From Aselliscus stoliczkanus (lineage: Eukaryota > Chordata > Mammalia > Chiroptera > Hipposideridae): 64,000 nt of DNA. Below the pieces are notes generated by a model. The model saw only the letters and a list, made by a program, of their open reading frames with translations. It was not told the origin of the DNA and searched no databases. The DNA is taken from the NCBI GenBank assembly GCA_033961575.1, contig CM066735.1, positions 38,273,501 through 38,337,500 on the forward strand, in the 5' to 3' direction. The position numbers and the translations under genes were made by a program. Below, piece by piece: positions 34,897 to 46,559 of the stretch (position 1 is the stretch's first letter; the number at the start of each line of letters is the position of its first letter).

Positions 34897-35811
34897 GGCA
34901 GGTTAGTGTTGCAGTTTTCTGTGAATTACCAGCTGTTCTAAAACAGCACCTATGAAATAATATTTTATTTTTAACTTTCTGTGGCATATAATAAAAAAGA
35001 AGTTTTACCATAAAAACTATTCTATTGATTTGCTAAAAGGAAAATCCAATTTAAGCAAAAGAATGAAAGTGAAGGTATAACACTCTTTTCCCCCGAAATC
35101 TGCTTAGCGTCCTGGTACTAAGCTAGGTACTAATTAGCACTGAAGAGTGTATATTTAAGCTGTGCCATGAGAAGCCACTGGCTCAGTTGAGAATCAATGT
35201 GTGATTGGGTGAAAAGAAAAGATGTACTACAGAATCTTAACTTAGAATAGGTTGCTTGGAATTCATTGTTCTGGAAAATATAAGGTGGGAAAAGGTCTTT
35301 GCTGAATCAGCTACATTAAAAAATTAACTGCATTTCTAATCTCACTGAATTCCTTACTTTATTTAGAAATCTGTTTCTTCCTCAGACTGTATCTCAAATG
35401 CCAAAGTTTATTGGATTACTCCTTTAAAAAACATGTCTCTCTTGCTTGATCTTTCAAGCATACTGAAGGTGCCTTGGTTAAAGCCTTAGAACCATGGTAC
35501 ACTTGTTTCTCTGCCTCCAAGTGCTTCTTGGAGAAATACCCAGGTTTCCCACAGCCTATAAACACCGCAGTACCTAGCAACCTGTCACTCTGGAGATATT
35601 GATGAAAGACATATGTTGTCAATTAGAGTCCATGTAAAATATAACACATTTATTTATGGCAATGAGCTTTAAAAAAATCTCAAAATGAATTTTGGATTTT
35701 TATAGTAAATATTTAATTTTGTTCCTCATGGAATCCTCCTTTATAAATTTGTCAATTATTAGAAGTATGGTTGATAGGTAAGAATATACCATGTTCCATG
35801 TTTTTAATGTT
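34894..35811. other. Non-coding, nothing recognised
   Basis: A 68-codon minus-strand frame (35416-35622) has no recognised domain. No gene is supported. Confidence 0.45.
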
Positions 35812-37452
35812 GAATTACATAAGTCTTTTTTTTTTAATTTTTATTTTATTTTTAATTAGTTTTAGGTGTACAACACAGTGCAATAGTTATACATTTTACC
35901 CCTCAAAGTGACAACCCCCCACCCCCAATTCACCACCCCACTCCCCCCCATATCATATATATCTATTACTCTTCCTCTGACTCTCTTCCACAGTATAATC
36001 CACATCCTGTGACTATCTATATATATATTCAATTACAGTAGGTATACCACCTCCACTTTAGTAATACAGTGCAGTGATCAAACCTCTACTCCATCCATGA
36101 AATGGTCTCCCTAACAAGACCTATGATCATCTGACATTCCACAGAATATTTACAACATTATTAATTATATTCCCCAAACTGTTTTTCCTATCCCAGTAGC
36201 AATATTGTAGTTGCCTATTTTTGCTGTCTAATCCCTTCCCCTTCTCCCTCATCCCCATCCCCCTCCCAATTAGCAACCCTGATTTTTCCTCTATATCTAT
36301 GAGACAGTTTCTGTTTACTTTGCTCATTCATACAGTTTTTCAGATTCCACATATGAGTGAGATCATATGGTATTTGTCCTTCCCTGACTGACTTATTTCA
36401 CTCAACATAATAGTCTCTAGGTCCATCCATATCATTGCAAATGGCATGATTTCATTCTTCCTTATAGCGGAGTAATACTCCATTGTATAAATATACCACA
36501 GTTTCTTAATCCAGTCATCTACTGATGGGCATTTTGGTTGTTTCCAAGTCTTAGCTATAGTAAATTGTGCTGCTATGAACATAGGGGTGCATAACTTTTT
36601 TTGAATAAGTGTCTTGGTTTCTTCAGGATAAATACCTAGGAGTGGAATTGCTGGGTCAAACAGTAGCTCTATTTCCAGTTCTTTGAGATACCTCCATACT
36701 GACTTCCATAGTGGCTGCACCAATCTGCAGTCCCACCAACAGTGCAGCAGGGTCCCCTTTTCCCCACAGCCCTGCCAGCACTTGTTGTTTGTTGGCTTGT
36801 TGATGATAGCCATTCTGACTGGAGTGAGGTGGTATCTCATGGTGGTTTTTATTTGCATTTCCCTAATGACCAGTGAGGTTGAACTTTTTTTCATATGCCT
36901 GTTGGCCATCTGTATGTCCTCTTTAGAGAAATGTCTCTTCATATCTTCTGCCCATTTTTTAATTGGGTTGTTTGTTTTTTTGGTGTTGAGTTTCATGAGT
37001 GTTTTATAAATTTTGGATATTAACCCCTTATCAGATATATCATTGGCAAATATATTCTCCCATTCAGTAGGCTTCCTTTTTGATTTATTAATGGTTTCCT
37101 TTGTTGTGAAAAAACTTTTAAGTCTGATATAATCCCATATGTTCATTTTTTTGTTTTACTTCCCTTGCCCATAGGGATGTATCAGTAAAAATATTGCTCC
37201 GGGTAATGTCTGCAAATGTACTCCCTATATTTTCTTTTAGGATTTTTATGGTTTCAGGTCTTACATTTAAGTCTTTAATCCATTTTGAATTTGTTCTTGT
37301 ATAAGGCGTAAGGGGATGATCCAGTTTCATTTTTTTGCATGTGTCAGTCCAATTTTCCCAGCACCATTTATTGAATAGACTATCTTTACTCCAGTGTAAA
37401 TTCTTGCTTCCCTTGTCATAGATTAACTGTCCATAAATGAATTGCATGTCTT
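35812..37452 (-). mobile_element. 5'-truncated L1 retrotransposon
   Basis: On the minus strand this is the last part of ORF2, a ~510-bp 3' untranslated region and a terminal A tail (the T run at 35826-35836). It is truncated in ORF2 at about 37437. Likely target duplications are gaattacataagtctt (35812-35827) and gaattgcatgtctt (37439-37452), which agree apart from one substitution and a 2-base gap. It is the least decayed L1 in the window, but one frameshift in the coding part still disables it. Confidence 0.93.
36340..37447 (-). pseudogene. L1 ORF2 C-terminal remnant, frameshifted
   Basis: Two overlapping frames encode the C-terminal end of the L1 ORF2 protein, which in intact elements is the endonuclease and reverse transcriptase. 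The upstream frame (37118-37447) contains [20 protein letters not shown]. The downstream frame (36340-37146, 268 codons) contains [20 protein letters not shown] and the Cys/His motif [18 protein letters not shown] (C-x3-C-x7-H-x4-C), then [14 protein letters not shown] and a stop near the usual ORF2 terminus. A single-base-type shift in the 37118-37146 overlap separates them. Endonuclease and polymerase domains are missing by truncation. Confidence 0.93.
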
Positions 37453-38187
37453 AATTCTCAGTATTATATAGTACTTTAAGTAGATGTAAGATACGTCTTT
37501 TTGGGTTTTTCTAATGCACAAGTTCCTTTATGTGAATTAGCCCTCTTGGTAATCGAAACAGCCTAAATAAGCCTAAAAAGATGTGAATAATAAATGAAGA
37601 AATGTGAGGTTCAGAGGACTAGTAGGTAGCTTTCCAAAGTTAGCTGGGATGCCTAAGTAGGGGAAACACTTTATAGAAAGTAAAACTTTCTTATCTCCCC
37701 ACATGGCCCAAATCGAAGACTGAGGAACACACTGGGAAACCAGTTTCACAGAAGTGAGTGGAGGCACCAACTCTCTGAGCTCATCAATTCTCCAAGTTTT
37801 AGGACATATGTCGGCTATTCTCACAAACTGGACATTGGCCCTTGGGATCCAGGCCATTAATAATCCTTCTCAGAACACACATTGACTGCCGGCCAGGTTC
37901 CCATTTTAGTCACTTGTTTCAAAAGAGGAACAATTAAGAACCTCATTAGATCCAGAAGCTCCATAAAATAGGCAAGATATCCATCACAGTATCACATGCA
38001 CAGTCTATCCTCTGCTTCTCAAACAATTTGTCCAAAGCTTGTCTAAAGCTGAAAATTGTAGGTTTATTCATCATTCTCTTTCTTTTTCTTAATATCCATC
38101 CAGGAGGCAGTGCCAGGCTGAAACTCTACAGACCTGTTTGTTGTTTTGTTGCCTCTTTTATTAATTAGCTTTGTTATTTTGGGCAGT
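37453..38187. other. Non-coding, nothing firm
   Basis: A weak MIR-like phrase (gaaatgtgaggttcagagga, 37600-37619) is too short to call. The 94-codon minus-strand frame at 37573-37857 has no recognised domain. Confidence 0.4.
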
Positions 38188-38598
38188 TTACTTCCCCTTT
38201 TTTTTCTTTTTTAGAATTTTATTGGGTAATTGGGGGAGGGGAACAGACAAGTTGCTGTCCCTTTTGTTCTTCAGTCTAGTTGCGGAGGACGTTGCTTCAC
38301 TGGCCCATGTTGGTATCGTCATTGCGCTCTTCCCAGATGAGGCAGATCAGTCGCCGGCCTCTGGATGTCGCTCACTACGGCTATTGGCTGCTCACACTGG
38401 CTGCCGGCCACTCAACTGTAGCCTATGGCAGCCCACTGCAGCAGGAGCTGCAGCCTACACCGTCCCAGTTCCAGGTGGAGCTGTTGTTAGCTGTAGAGGG
38501 CAGTGTCACTGGCCCTCATACATGGGATCCGAACTGCTGGCATCCCAAAACCAGCTCTTAACCAAAGTGCCACTCGGCCGGCCCTACTTACTTCCCCT
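38188..38598 (-). mobile_element. Long composite SINE, copy 2
   Basis: A minus-strand copy at 38199-38587: a T-rich tail, gaattttattgggtaattgg (the AATAAA-type signal in complement), gggaacagacaagttgctgt, gcggaggacgttgcttcact, a GC-rich imperfect repeat block (cactggctgccggccactca), then ggtggagctgttgttagctg and the normal family A head ending actcggccggccc. The target duplication ttacttcccct is exact at 38188-38198 and 38588-38598. A 144-codon frame across it is an artefact of the GC-rich body. Confidence 0.92.
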
Positions 38599-38599
38599 C

Positions 38600-40418
38600 T
38601 TTTAAATCCACTTTCCTTATGTGTAAAATTAATGATCTGAAATTGATAAATGTCTAGATTTCTTCAATGTCTCCAAATCTTAGAGAAAAGATAGAGCGAT
38701 AAGCAAATTTCAAAATGTGAGGAAAAGTTATATTAAATGATTCAAGCCATGACACTAAGTAATGTCTAATTCTGTGCTTTGCTAAAGTGTCAATTTGGAG
38801 AGGAAATGTAAGCATCCAATTTGAGCTGCCTAATGTAATTTGAGTAAAATGGAAAACCACTGATTCAATACCATTACTAAATTAATTTGTCCTTATGTCA
38901 AGCATAGCACTCCATTAAATTATACACTTATTAATGATACACTTAAAAATGTGTTTGTAGAAAGAATTGTCAAACAATTTAGTTACAAACCATGTTTTTA
39001 ACCTTATAGCCCAATATTCCTTAACATTCACCCTATGCTTAGCCAGGCTAAGCTGTTGCAATTATATGCATACAGAAAATGCATCACTCTCTTAACACAT
39101 CTATCCCTTCATCTGCCAGATATATTCTTTATTAACCATCTCTCCCTAAAATGACTCTAAGCATCACTCATCAAATGTCACCCATCCCAGAAGGATCACT
39201 GCCTCTACAAGTGATTTTTGTCCTTCCACCCACTCCCCACTTCTGCTCACCGCATCTTCTAGTCTAACACTACTGTTGGTATTCATCTCCTGGCTTTAAT
39301 GCTTTTAGTCTTTAGTCCCCTCTACCCATGTAAATCCCATGCTGATCTGCTAGGGGATAGCTATGGATTCTTTTCCTGAGGATTTGCCCCAGCAGTTTCT
39401 GCTATCTTTCCCTCTCTAGTTCTCAAATTCTATGGTCTCTAATAATATCTTCCACCAGTTTTGAAGTATTGAATATCTACCCTCAGTTTTGATACCTATC
39501 TTTGATCCTCAAAAATGAGTATTTTTCACCTATCTTTACTATTTGAATTTCAGTTTTTCTTGTTGACTATTGCTCAGTTCCTCCAAACTTTTTTTTGCCT
39601 CATTTTCTATACATTAGTTAATTGATATGACAGAAGATCATTATCTACATACTAAGTATAACATTTTATAAGAAAAAAACATTTTTCCTATCTTTATCTT
39701 TAAAATATATGTATGTGTGCATTGATAAAGTATATTATAATATGATTTATATAGTAATGTAGCTATTGATAATCTGATCCAAAAAATGCCTTAGGCTTTG
39801 GCTTTTCTTTTTGCCCGTCTTCTGTACTCATACTGCCAATGTTTCAATTCAAGTTTTAATTAAAAATATGAGATGAAAATATGCAGTCTCAAAGAACCAT
39901 AAATAAATAATAAAGATTTTCTTATTTTTGATAACCCTAAGTAGATCCTTTGATTTCCACAATATCTGTTAAATTCTTTATTTTCTCTCAAACCACCTTT
40001 ACCTATTAGTATTTATTAATTAAAAAACTATCAAACTAGTCAACATAGAACCTATTCTTTCAAATATTTTTTTTTCTTGTGCATTTAAATATTAGGACTA
40101 AGAATTGTTCTAATTTAAATAAGCATGTTCTTAATATGTTAGGCTAAATTTATAATGTGGAAAGAAACAATTGTTTTCTCACTGTAGCCTAATAAATCAG
40201 TACATTGTAACAGCAGTTACAGGCAATAAAGCAATGATAATATATGTAAGTCATGAAACAATATAATAACTTTATGCCTAACTTTTCAAGGGTATCATTC
40301 CTTTTTCACAGATCGAATTTTTAAAAAGAATTATAATAGTCAAATAAGGTAGAAAACTGTCAATCTGACAGTTTACCCCCCCAAAAAAGCTGAATATTTT
40401 CTGATATACAAAGATGTT
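38600..40418. other. Non-coding, nothing firm
   Basis: A C/T-rich stretch at 39080-39340 loosely recalls an L2-type 3' end (cccatcccagaaggatcact, ccttccacccactccccact) but I cannot align it by eye. No gene is supported. Confidence 0.4.
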
Positions 40419-40420
40419 AA

Positions 40421-40548
40421 AAATAGATATTAAAGGGCCGGCTGAGTGGCGTGATGGTTGGGAGCTGGCTTGGGATGCCAGCAGCCTGGGTTCAGATCCC
40501 ACATGTGAGGGCCAGTGACACTGACCTTAAAAAAAAAAATAGATATTA
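40421..40548 (+). mobile_element. Family A SINE with exact 12-bp duplication
   Basis: The copy lies at about 40435-40536: gggccggctgagtggcgtga, ggttcagatcccacatgtga, then gggccagtgacactgacctt and a short A tail. The duplication aaatagatatta is exact at 40421-40432 and 40537-40548. Confidence 0.92.
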
Positions 40549-40789
40549 CAGTATGTTACAGTTGCAGTATATATGAATATTAAAATATTTACTGACTATA
40601 ATTTAAATAATTATAAACTAAAGATTAAAAAGTACAATATTCTGGCATTTAATTTGAATTTATTTCCTAGTTGTATAATCTGTTCTAGAATCTATATTCT
40701 ATTATTTTTTTTATATTTGAGTTTATTCTTCATTTAACTTTTAAAACACTACTATAGTTGAATATGAAAACAAAAACAACAGCAAGTAG

Positions 40790-42285
40790 TGAGCATATTT
40801 TGATTATAGTCCTTCACTCACTCACTAATGTATATAAAATGCCATCAGTGAGTGTTACTTTCTGGCCCCATTAAAAGGTCTGACACTGAACACCATTCCT
40901 AGCATGATGATCGTCACACTCATATCCTTCTCCATTGTAATGATGTTGTCTTTCTTGATTTGGATCAAAGTCCACCATTCTACTTGGTTCATTTCATCAG
41001 TCTTCTACTTCCTCCCTTTTATATAGGAGTTTTCCAAACAGACAGTATATCAGGAGAGAGAAAGCCATATTCACAAAGATTACCTTAAATTTGATAATTA
41101 GATGACCTTTTCATATGGTCTACGGTAAAAATTAGCAAGCCTTCATTGAGCACACATTTGATTATTTCCATGCTTGACAATCAGACCTGAATGAGAGGCA
41201 ATGATGACTGTAGTTCACTTGTCAAGAGTTGGTATTGACTTTTGGAAGCCACACAGTGCTTCAACCAGCTGTATGTCTATACGCATGAAAAGGTCTTCTC
41301 CTCATCAATGAAAGCAGCATGATCTTTCTGATCTAAAACAGTGATAACCTCTCCGGGCTCCAGTCCTGGTCCTTGGTCTCCTTCACCATGGAATGCTATC
41401 TTCTGGCCATCATTCATGCCATTGTCAATATGAACATCTATAATCTCCTCTTGAACTATCTTCCTTCTATTGCAGATTTCGCATCTGTCTTTAGGGCTGA
41501 CCCTTTCCCCATGGCCTTGACACTGCATACACAGAGACTGAATTTGTTGAACCATTCCAGGTCCTACCTGCTTGCATCCCAGTACCTCGGCAATTGGATT
41601 AGCACTCTGCTGCTCCTTTCTTACCATTTTGGCCTTCACATTTGTCACAAATCTCATCCTTTTGCAGAGCTGGTTTTCTTGTTGCACCATTATGTAAAAC
41701 TTCTAAGGTTACTGAGCACTCATGCACAACATTTTTACCTCTCCTTTCTCTCTGCATCCTTCCTCCTCCTCCAAAAACACGTATCAAAGATGTCTACGGG
41801 GGAGCCAAAACCACCACCTGCTCTACTTTCTTTAATTGCCTATTCTCCTCCTTTGTCATATAATTCCCTTTTCTTTGCATTAGATTATTTGTGTTTTGTT
41901 TTGTTTTGTTTTGAGAGCAGTATCACTGGCTCTCACATGTGGGACCCGAACTGGGGCTGCTGGCCTCCCAAGCCAGCGCTTAACCAACGCACCACTCGGC
42001 CAGCCCCCCTTTTCTTTGCATTAGAGAGAAATCCGTTTAAACTTTTCTCCTTCATTTGGATTCCTATTGGGGAGATACTTCAAAGCTAGTTTCCTGTAAA
42101 CCTTTTTCAATTCTTCCTAGGTGGCATTGAGTTTGACTCCCAAAACATCATAGTAAGTGGTTTCTTTCACCATTTTTGACAGCCAGTGAGAGGGCCGAGG
42201 CCGGTGTAGGGGAGCTGGAAGGAACTGGTTGCTGTGCACACTCTGGCAGATGCCACTCCTCCACTCTCACCCAGTGTTCTGGAAA
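40790..42285 (-). pseudogene. DNAJA1P: Processed pseudogene of DNAJA1
   Basis: An intronless minus-strand copy of DNAJA1, a type I Hsp40 that stimulates Hsp70 ATPase. Its start lies at 42173-42171 (MVKETTYYDVLGV, the J-domain opening) and its stop at 40873-40871 after a C-terminus VQCQT-like. In between are [19 protein letters not shown], the Cys-rich zinc-binding region ([13 protein letters not shown]) and [20 protein letters not shown]. Frames change at least twice (around 41600 and 41280), internal stops occur, and a SINE splits it at 41885-42006. The coding span minus the SINE is about 1.18 kb, close to the 1.19 kb of the parent, so it is almost full length. The 5' UTR-like GC text reaches about 42285. 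No poly(A) or target duplication was resolved. It has no expected function. Confidence 0.93.
41866..42025 (-). mobile_element. Family A SINE inside DNAJA1 pseudogene
   Basis: A minus-strand copy at 41885-42006: a T/G tail (tgttttgttttgttttgttt), gagagcagtatcactggctc, gaactggggctgctggcctc and accactcggccagccc. The duplication cccttttctttgcattaga is exact over 19 bp at 41866-41884 and 42007-42025. It inserted after the retrocopy formed. Confidence 0.96.
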
Positions 42286-42439
42286 GTTTCATACTTTCTA
42301 CTTTTTAAATATATTTTTTAATAGTTTAGTGGTTTTAGGGGAGTGATTTTTTATACATAGTTTTAGGACTTTAAAAAAAAATCAGGAAGTCCAAGTTTTA
42401 TATTTTTAATGGTTTTTACTCAGCCTGTACCCCAAAATG

Positions 42440-42620
42440 TATGCATCATTACAGGGTTTGGCATCAGATGGTCCTAGGTTCTTGTTCTGACTTCTTACTT
42501 ATTTAGTCATGTAACCCCAAGCAAGTGTTGAAAATCCTCAAAGGTGTATTTTTCTTCTTTATGAAGGGTGCATAGTAGAAGTACAAGCCTCATAGTATAG
42601 CTGAGGGTATTTTTAAAAGT
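42440..42620 (+). mobile_element. MIR SINE fragment
   Basis: The order tggcatcagatggtcctagg, ttgttctgacttcttactta, tagtcatgtaaccccaagca and a 'caagcctcatagtatagctgag' segment follows plus-strand MIR. It is diverged. Confidence 0.7.
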
Positions 42621-42669
42621 AAGCTATATAACACATTTAATACTGAGACATAAGAAGGAAGTATGCTCA

Positions 42670-43285
42670 CTGGCCGCTTAATGACAGTGGTGCATTTTGA
42701 GAAATGCATTAGGTGATTTTGTCACTGTGTGAACATTGTAGAGTGCATTTACACAAACCTAGATGGTATAGCCTTCTACACACGTAAGCTATATGGTGTA
42801 GCCTATTGTTCCTACGCTGCAAACCTGTACATCATGTTACTGTACAAAACAAAACAATATTAAATTAAGCACAATAGAAAATGTTGCAATCAAGAGAGGT
42901 GATTAACACGAGATGTTTGCTGGTGAACATAGCATACTGTTTTACACTACACTTTTTGGAAATAGCAAGAGTACAATCTAAAATGATTTTAAAAGTGTAA
43001 TATGGTAAATACATAAACCAGCAATACAGTCATTTATTATCATTATGAAGTATTATGTACTGGGCGTAGTTGTGTGTGCTGTGCTTATTTGATTGCCAAT
43101 TCAGGTTTGTTTACACCAGTATCACCACAAACAGGCAACTGAGACATTACCCTATAACATTAGGACGGCTAAGATGTCACTAGGCGTTAGCAATTTTTCA
43201 GCTCCTTTATAATCTTATGGGATCAAGGCTGTGTTTCTGGTTCATCATTGACCGAAATATCATTATGTAGTGCATAACTGTACTC
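42670..43285. mobile_element. TIR-type ancient DNA transposon
   Basis: The left end (cttaatgacagtggtgcatt, then gcattaggtgattttgtcac) and right end (tcattgaccgaaatatcatt, then atgtagtgcataactgtac) are imperfect inverted partners. Between are phrases of a common mammalian repeat (acaaacctagatggtatagc; gtagcctattgttcctacgc; taatcttatgggatcaaggc). It is non-coding. I recognise the repeat by its order but cannot give a reliable family name. Confidence 0.6.
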
Positions 43286-44287
43286 CAGAAGCATTCGTGG
43301 TATTTTTTAAGTTGTCACAGCATCTAATTATTTAATTGTCTCGAACTTCTTTATTGGTATAGTCTTTGGAGGCATGCTCCCTTGGGTGGGACATTAGAAG
43401 ACTTAAAGAACAATTTCTGTCTTGTTTGTTGCTTTTCTCAGGGGAGAGACAAGCACTTTTAATGAAAGTGTTATAATGAACTATCTAGAAGTTAAGATGA
43501 AAAGATCCCTTTCTCCTGATAACACAACTACAGCCATTTTGTTGTATCTCAAGAACTGGCTAATATCTAATAGTTCCAAAGGCATTTCAAGATCTTGCCT
43601 CATTGTTCTTTCCTTTTGTCATTTCATTGTTTCTTGAATGATGTCCTACCCAAGACCTGTCATTTTGGTCAATGACCAAATCACAAAATCACGTGTAGCA
43701 ATAAGAATCACAGAACTGAAAGCTGCTTCAGCAGGTATTTCAATCATCTTAATAACTGAATAAGAAGACTGCACAAATGATTCAGTTACATTTGTAAAGA
43801 AACATATATTTTTTAAACCAGAAAAACAAAGCATAACCCTACGCCTAATTTGAAAAAAAATATATTATAAAGAACATTTTCCTGTTAGTGACTTCATTCC
43901 TTGTATAAGTTATCTAAAGGACAACTTAAGTAATTTTTAAGCCAATCTTATGTTTGCAGTAAGCATTTTTATTTAAACTTTCTTTAATAACATATGAATG
44001 CGTGCTTGTTGTTAGAACAAAATCATGCAATACGGAAGGTACAGTACTGTACCTTATGTGCTAAACCCCTGCCCTCATCTCACACACATACCTCCAGGCC
44101 CTTTGAGATACAATTATGTCACACAGCTTTGAATGCTTCCTTCCAGACTGTTTCCACACATTTACAATATCTATCTAAGCTATGTTGAGTGCAGAATTCT
44201 CACTTTGCAGAAATAGGAGGATGTAAGAACTGTATGAAAAAAACCTCTTTGGGAAAGGTTGAAGAAAAGAAAGGAGCTGCAGCAGAA
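43286..44287. other. Non-coding, nothing recognised
   Basis: No gene is supported. Short frames at 43422-43637 and 43646-43834 have no recognisable domain. Confidence 0.45.
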
Positions 44288-44773
44288 CACAAGACAGTTG
44301 TGTTTTTTGTTTGTTTGTTTGTTTATTTTGGGGGGAATTGGGGGAGGGGAACAGCGCTGGGGAATCGGGGAAGGGGAACAGACAAGTTGCTGTCTTTCTT
44401 TTCTTCAGTCTAGTTGCGGAGGACGTCGCCTCACTGGCCCATGTTGGTATCATCATTGCGCTCTTCCCGGATGAGGCAGATCACTCACCGGCCTCTAGAT
44501 GGTCACTCACCACGGCTATTGGCATCTCGCGCTGGCTGCCGGCCACTCACGCTGGTTGCTGGCCACTCACTGTAGCCTATGGCAGCCCACTGAAGCAGGG
44601 GCTGCAGCCTACACCATCACCAGGACTCCCATAGCCCAGCTCCAGGTGGAGCTGTTGTTAGCTGTAGAGGGCAGTGTCACTGGCCCTCACATGTGGGATC
44701 CGAACCAGGGCCACTGGCATCCCCAAACCAGCTCTTAACCAATGTGCCACTCAGCAGGCCCCACAAGACAGTT
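44288..44773 (-). mobile_element. Long composite SINE, copy 3 (longest)
   Basis: A minus-strand copy at 44300-44761. It has the tail (gggggaattgggggagggga, plus gcgctggggaatcggggaag as a second tandem unit of the same C-rich motif), gacaagttgctgtctttctt, gcggaggacgtcgcctcact, the imperfect repeat block (cgctggctgccggccactca, then cgctggttgctggccactca), ggtggagctgttgttagctg and the family A head. The duplication cacaagacagtt is exact at 44288-44299 and 44762-44773. Long plus-strand frames here (44189-44738) are artefacts. Confidence 0.93.
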
Positions 44774-44784
44774 TTATACACATT

Positions 44785-44965
44785 AAATAACTGATTCCTC
44801 ATAATAGCCATGGGAGCACATGTGGTTATTCCAATTTCCATAAGAGTGAGATGAAATTGAGGCTAAGAGGCTTCCTCAAAACACATTATTAGCAAAAACT
44901 AGAGCTGAAATTCAACCAAATTCTATTTGATTCTAATACTTTCAGCTGTTACACAATTGTACTTG
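44785..44965 (-). mobile_element. MIR-type SINE fragment
   Basis: Reverse MIR order: ctcataatagccatgggagc, tttccataagagtgagatga, aattgaggctaagaggcttc and aactagagctgaaattcaac. It is diverged. Confidence 0.6.
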
Positions 44966-44998
44966 TTCAATGCCTTTTTCTTCTGGATTTTTTTTTGT

Positions 44999-45052
44999 TT
45001 ACACACACACATGCCATGCCATATATACATATATGCACACATGCATATGAAT
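44999..45052. repeat. Imperfect CA/TA-rich microsatellite
   Basis: A short acacacacacac run is followed by atatatacatatatgcacac text. It is interrupted and probably old. Confidence 0.6.
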
Positions 45053-45399
45053 CTTAGGATACACATAAAACAGAAATTATATCTTTACAGGGATAGAGAT
45101 AAATAATCACAATAACTTTTTGATACTATCCATTAAGACAGTTTTCCAAGAGACCAGAGAGAAAAAGTTTTGTTTTAAATATATTTAAATTCAACTAATA
45201 CAAATAAATTAGACATTGATGAAAATATTCATGAAAAAATTATCCATATTTATAAAAAATTTTGGAACAACCAATGAGCTAGTAGACTATAGTAGGGTGA
45301 GTGTAGACAATGCACTCAACTTTCAGTGCTTTCATTTTTTTCTGAGCTTTGAATGTTGGACCTGGATAGGAACTTTCCATTGCAGCTGATCAGTAGGTA

Positions 45400-45526
45400 C
45401 CACTGAATACTTTGTTGTTGTTTTTTTGAGGGCAGTGTCACTGGCCCTCATATGTGGGACCCGAACCGGGGCCACTGGCTTCCCAAACCAGCGCTGTGCC
45501 ACTCGGCTGGCCCCACTGAATACTTT
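45400..45526 (-). mobile_element. Family A SINE with exact 14-bp duplication
   Basis: A minus-strand copy at 45414-45512, in which part of the head is deleted (gcgctgtgccactcggctgg joins directly). The duplication ccactgaatacttt is exact at 45400-45413 and 45513-45526. Confidence 0.93.
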
Positions 45527-46403
45527 CTTAAGGAGACAAAGAGACAAGCTGATTCTGGCTTGTTTCTCATGATGATCCTGGACATTCACATTCAGGGTTC
45601 TGGTCAGCCTTCTCTGGGCCTTATAGCACCCTACATCTTTAGGTACCAGCATTCAGACCATTCCTTGGCACTCTCTTGGTTGAGGCATGATTCTTATTGA
45701 AAGGTGATGGTGAATCTTTTAGAGATGGAAATTGGATCTCTCTCATGGAGCTTGAGCCTACTGCCAACAGCTAAGAAGGGAGGACCCTGCCCATTGTAAG
45801 TCTACAGCTCTTGAGTCCCTTTGCTACATAGTATGTTGTGTTCAAATCTGTTAACAAACAAAATGCATCACCATTTGGTTAGCTCCTCTGTATGTTTCTA
45901 AATAAATTAGACATTTTTTAGGTATATGGCCTATCTGAATGATTTCAGTGGTGTTCCAAATTTTGTGAAAACTAAGAAAGATTTTCACAATTACTGAGAA
46001 AAAGGACAAACATGAATATGTAGGACACATGAGTCAAAAACATATATACTTTCAATAATTTAATCAAAGATTTTGGATTCACTTAATATATACATTAATG
46101 GTTTATGAGGGAAGGGGAAATAGGATGGGAAAAGAAAGAAATGAAAAGAAAAATAATCTTTCAGACAAATTTTGACTAAATAATATGAATGTAAAATATA
46201 ATTGCAACGTATGTAAAATATATACCTTTACAACTTTGTCCTACATAGTTTTCAGAATTATTAGAAATTCCACATAATTTATATTTTAATGAATAAAATT
46301 CAGCTAAATACGATAATAGTTACACACTCTAAGATTAATAAAAAATTTGAAGTCACCATCACTATTACTTTTACTTCATAGTTATTTACTAATGACAGAA
46401 AAC
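45527..46403. other. Non-coding, nothing recognised
   Basis: AT-rich DNA with no supported gene or repeat. Confidence 0.45.
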
Positions 46404-46559
46404 TATAAGAGTTCTTATTTATTAATTTTTACTTATTTATTTATTTATTTTGAGGGCAGTGTCACTGGCCCTCATATGTGGGACCCGAACCGGGGCTGCT
46501 GGCTTCCCAAGTCAGCGCCCAACCACCACGCCACTAGGCTGGCCCATATAAGAGTTCTT
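46404..46559 (-). mobile_element. Family A SINE with exact 13-bp duplication
   Basis: A minus-strand copy at 46417-46546 with a (TTTA)n-rich tail, gagggcagtgtcactggccc, gaaccggggctgctggcttc and gccactaggctggccc. The duplication tataagagttctt is exact at 46404-46416 and 46547-46559. Confidence 0.93.

Noticed and set aside
36683..37009. A 108-codon plus-strand frame
   Set aside because: It is the antisense shadow of the L1 ORF2 remnant.
41373..42089. A 238-codon open frame on the plus strand
   Set aside because: It is the antisense of the DNAJA1 pseudogene and runs through the SINE inserted in it. It has no independent support.
44189..44738. Cluster of plus-strand frames up to 107 codons
   Set aside because: They lie in the complement of the third long SINE copy. 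The near-identical product from the 38-kb copy shows that this is repeat sequence, not a gene family.
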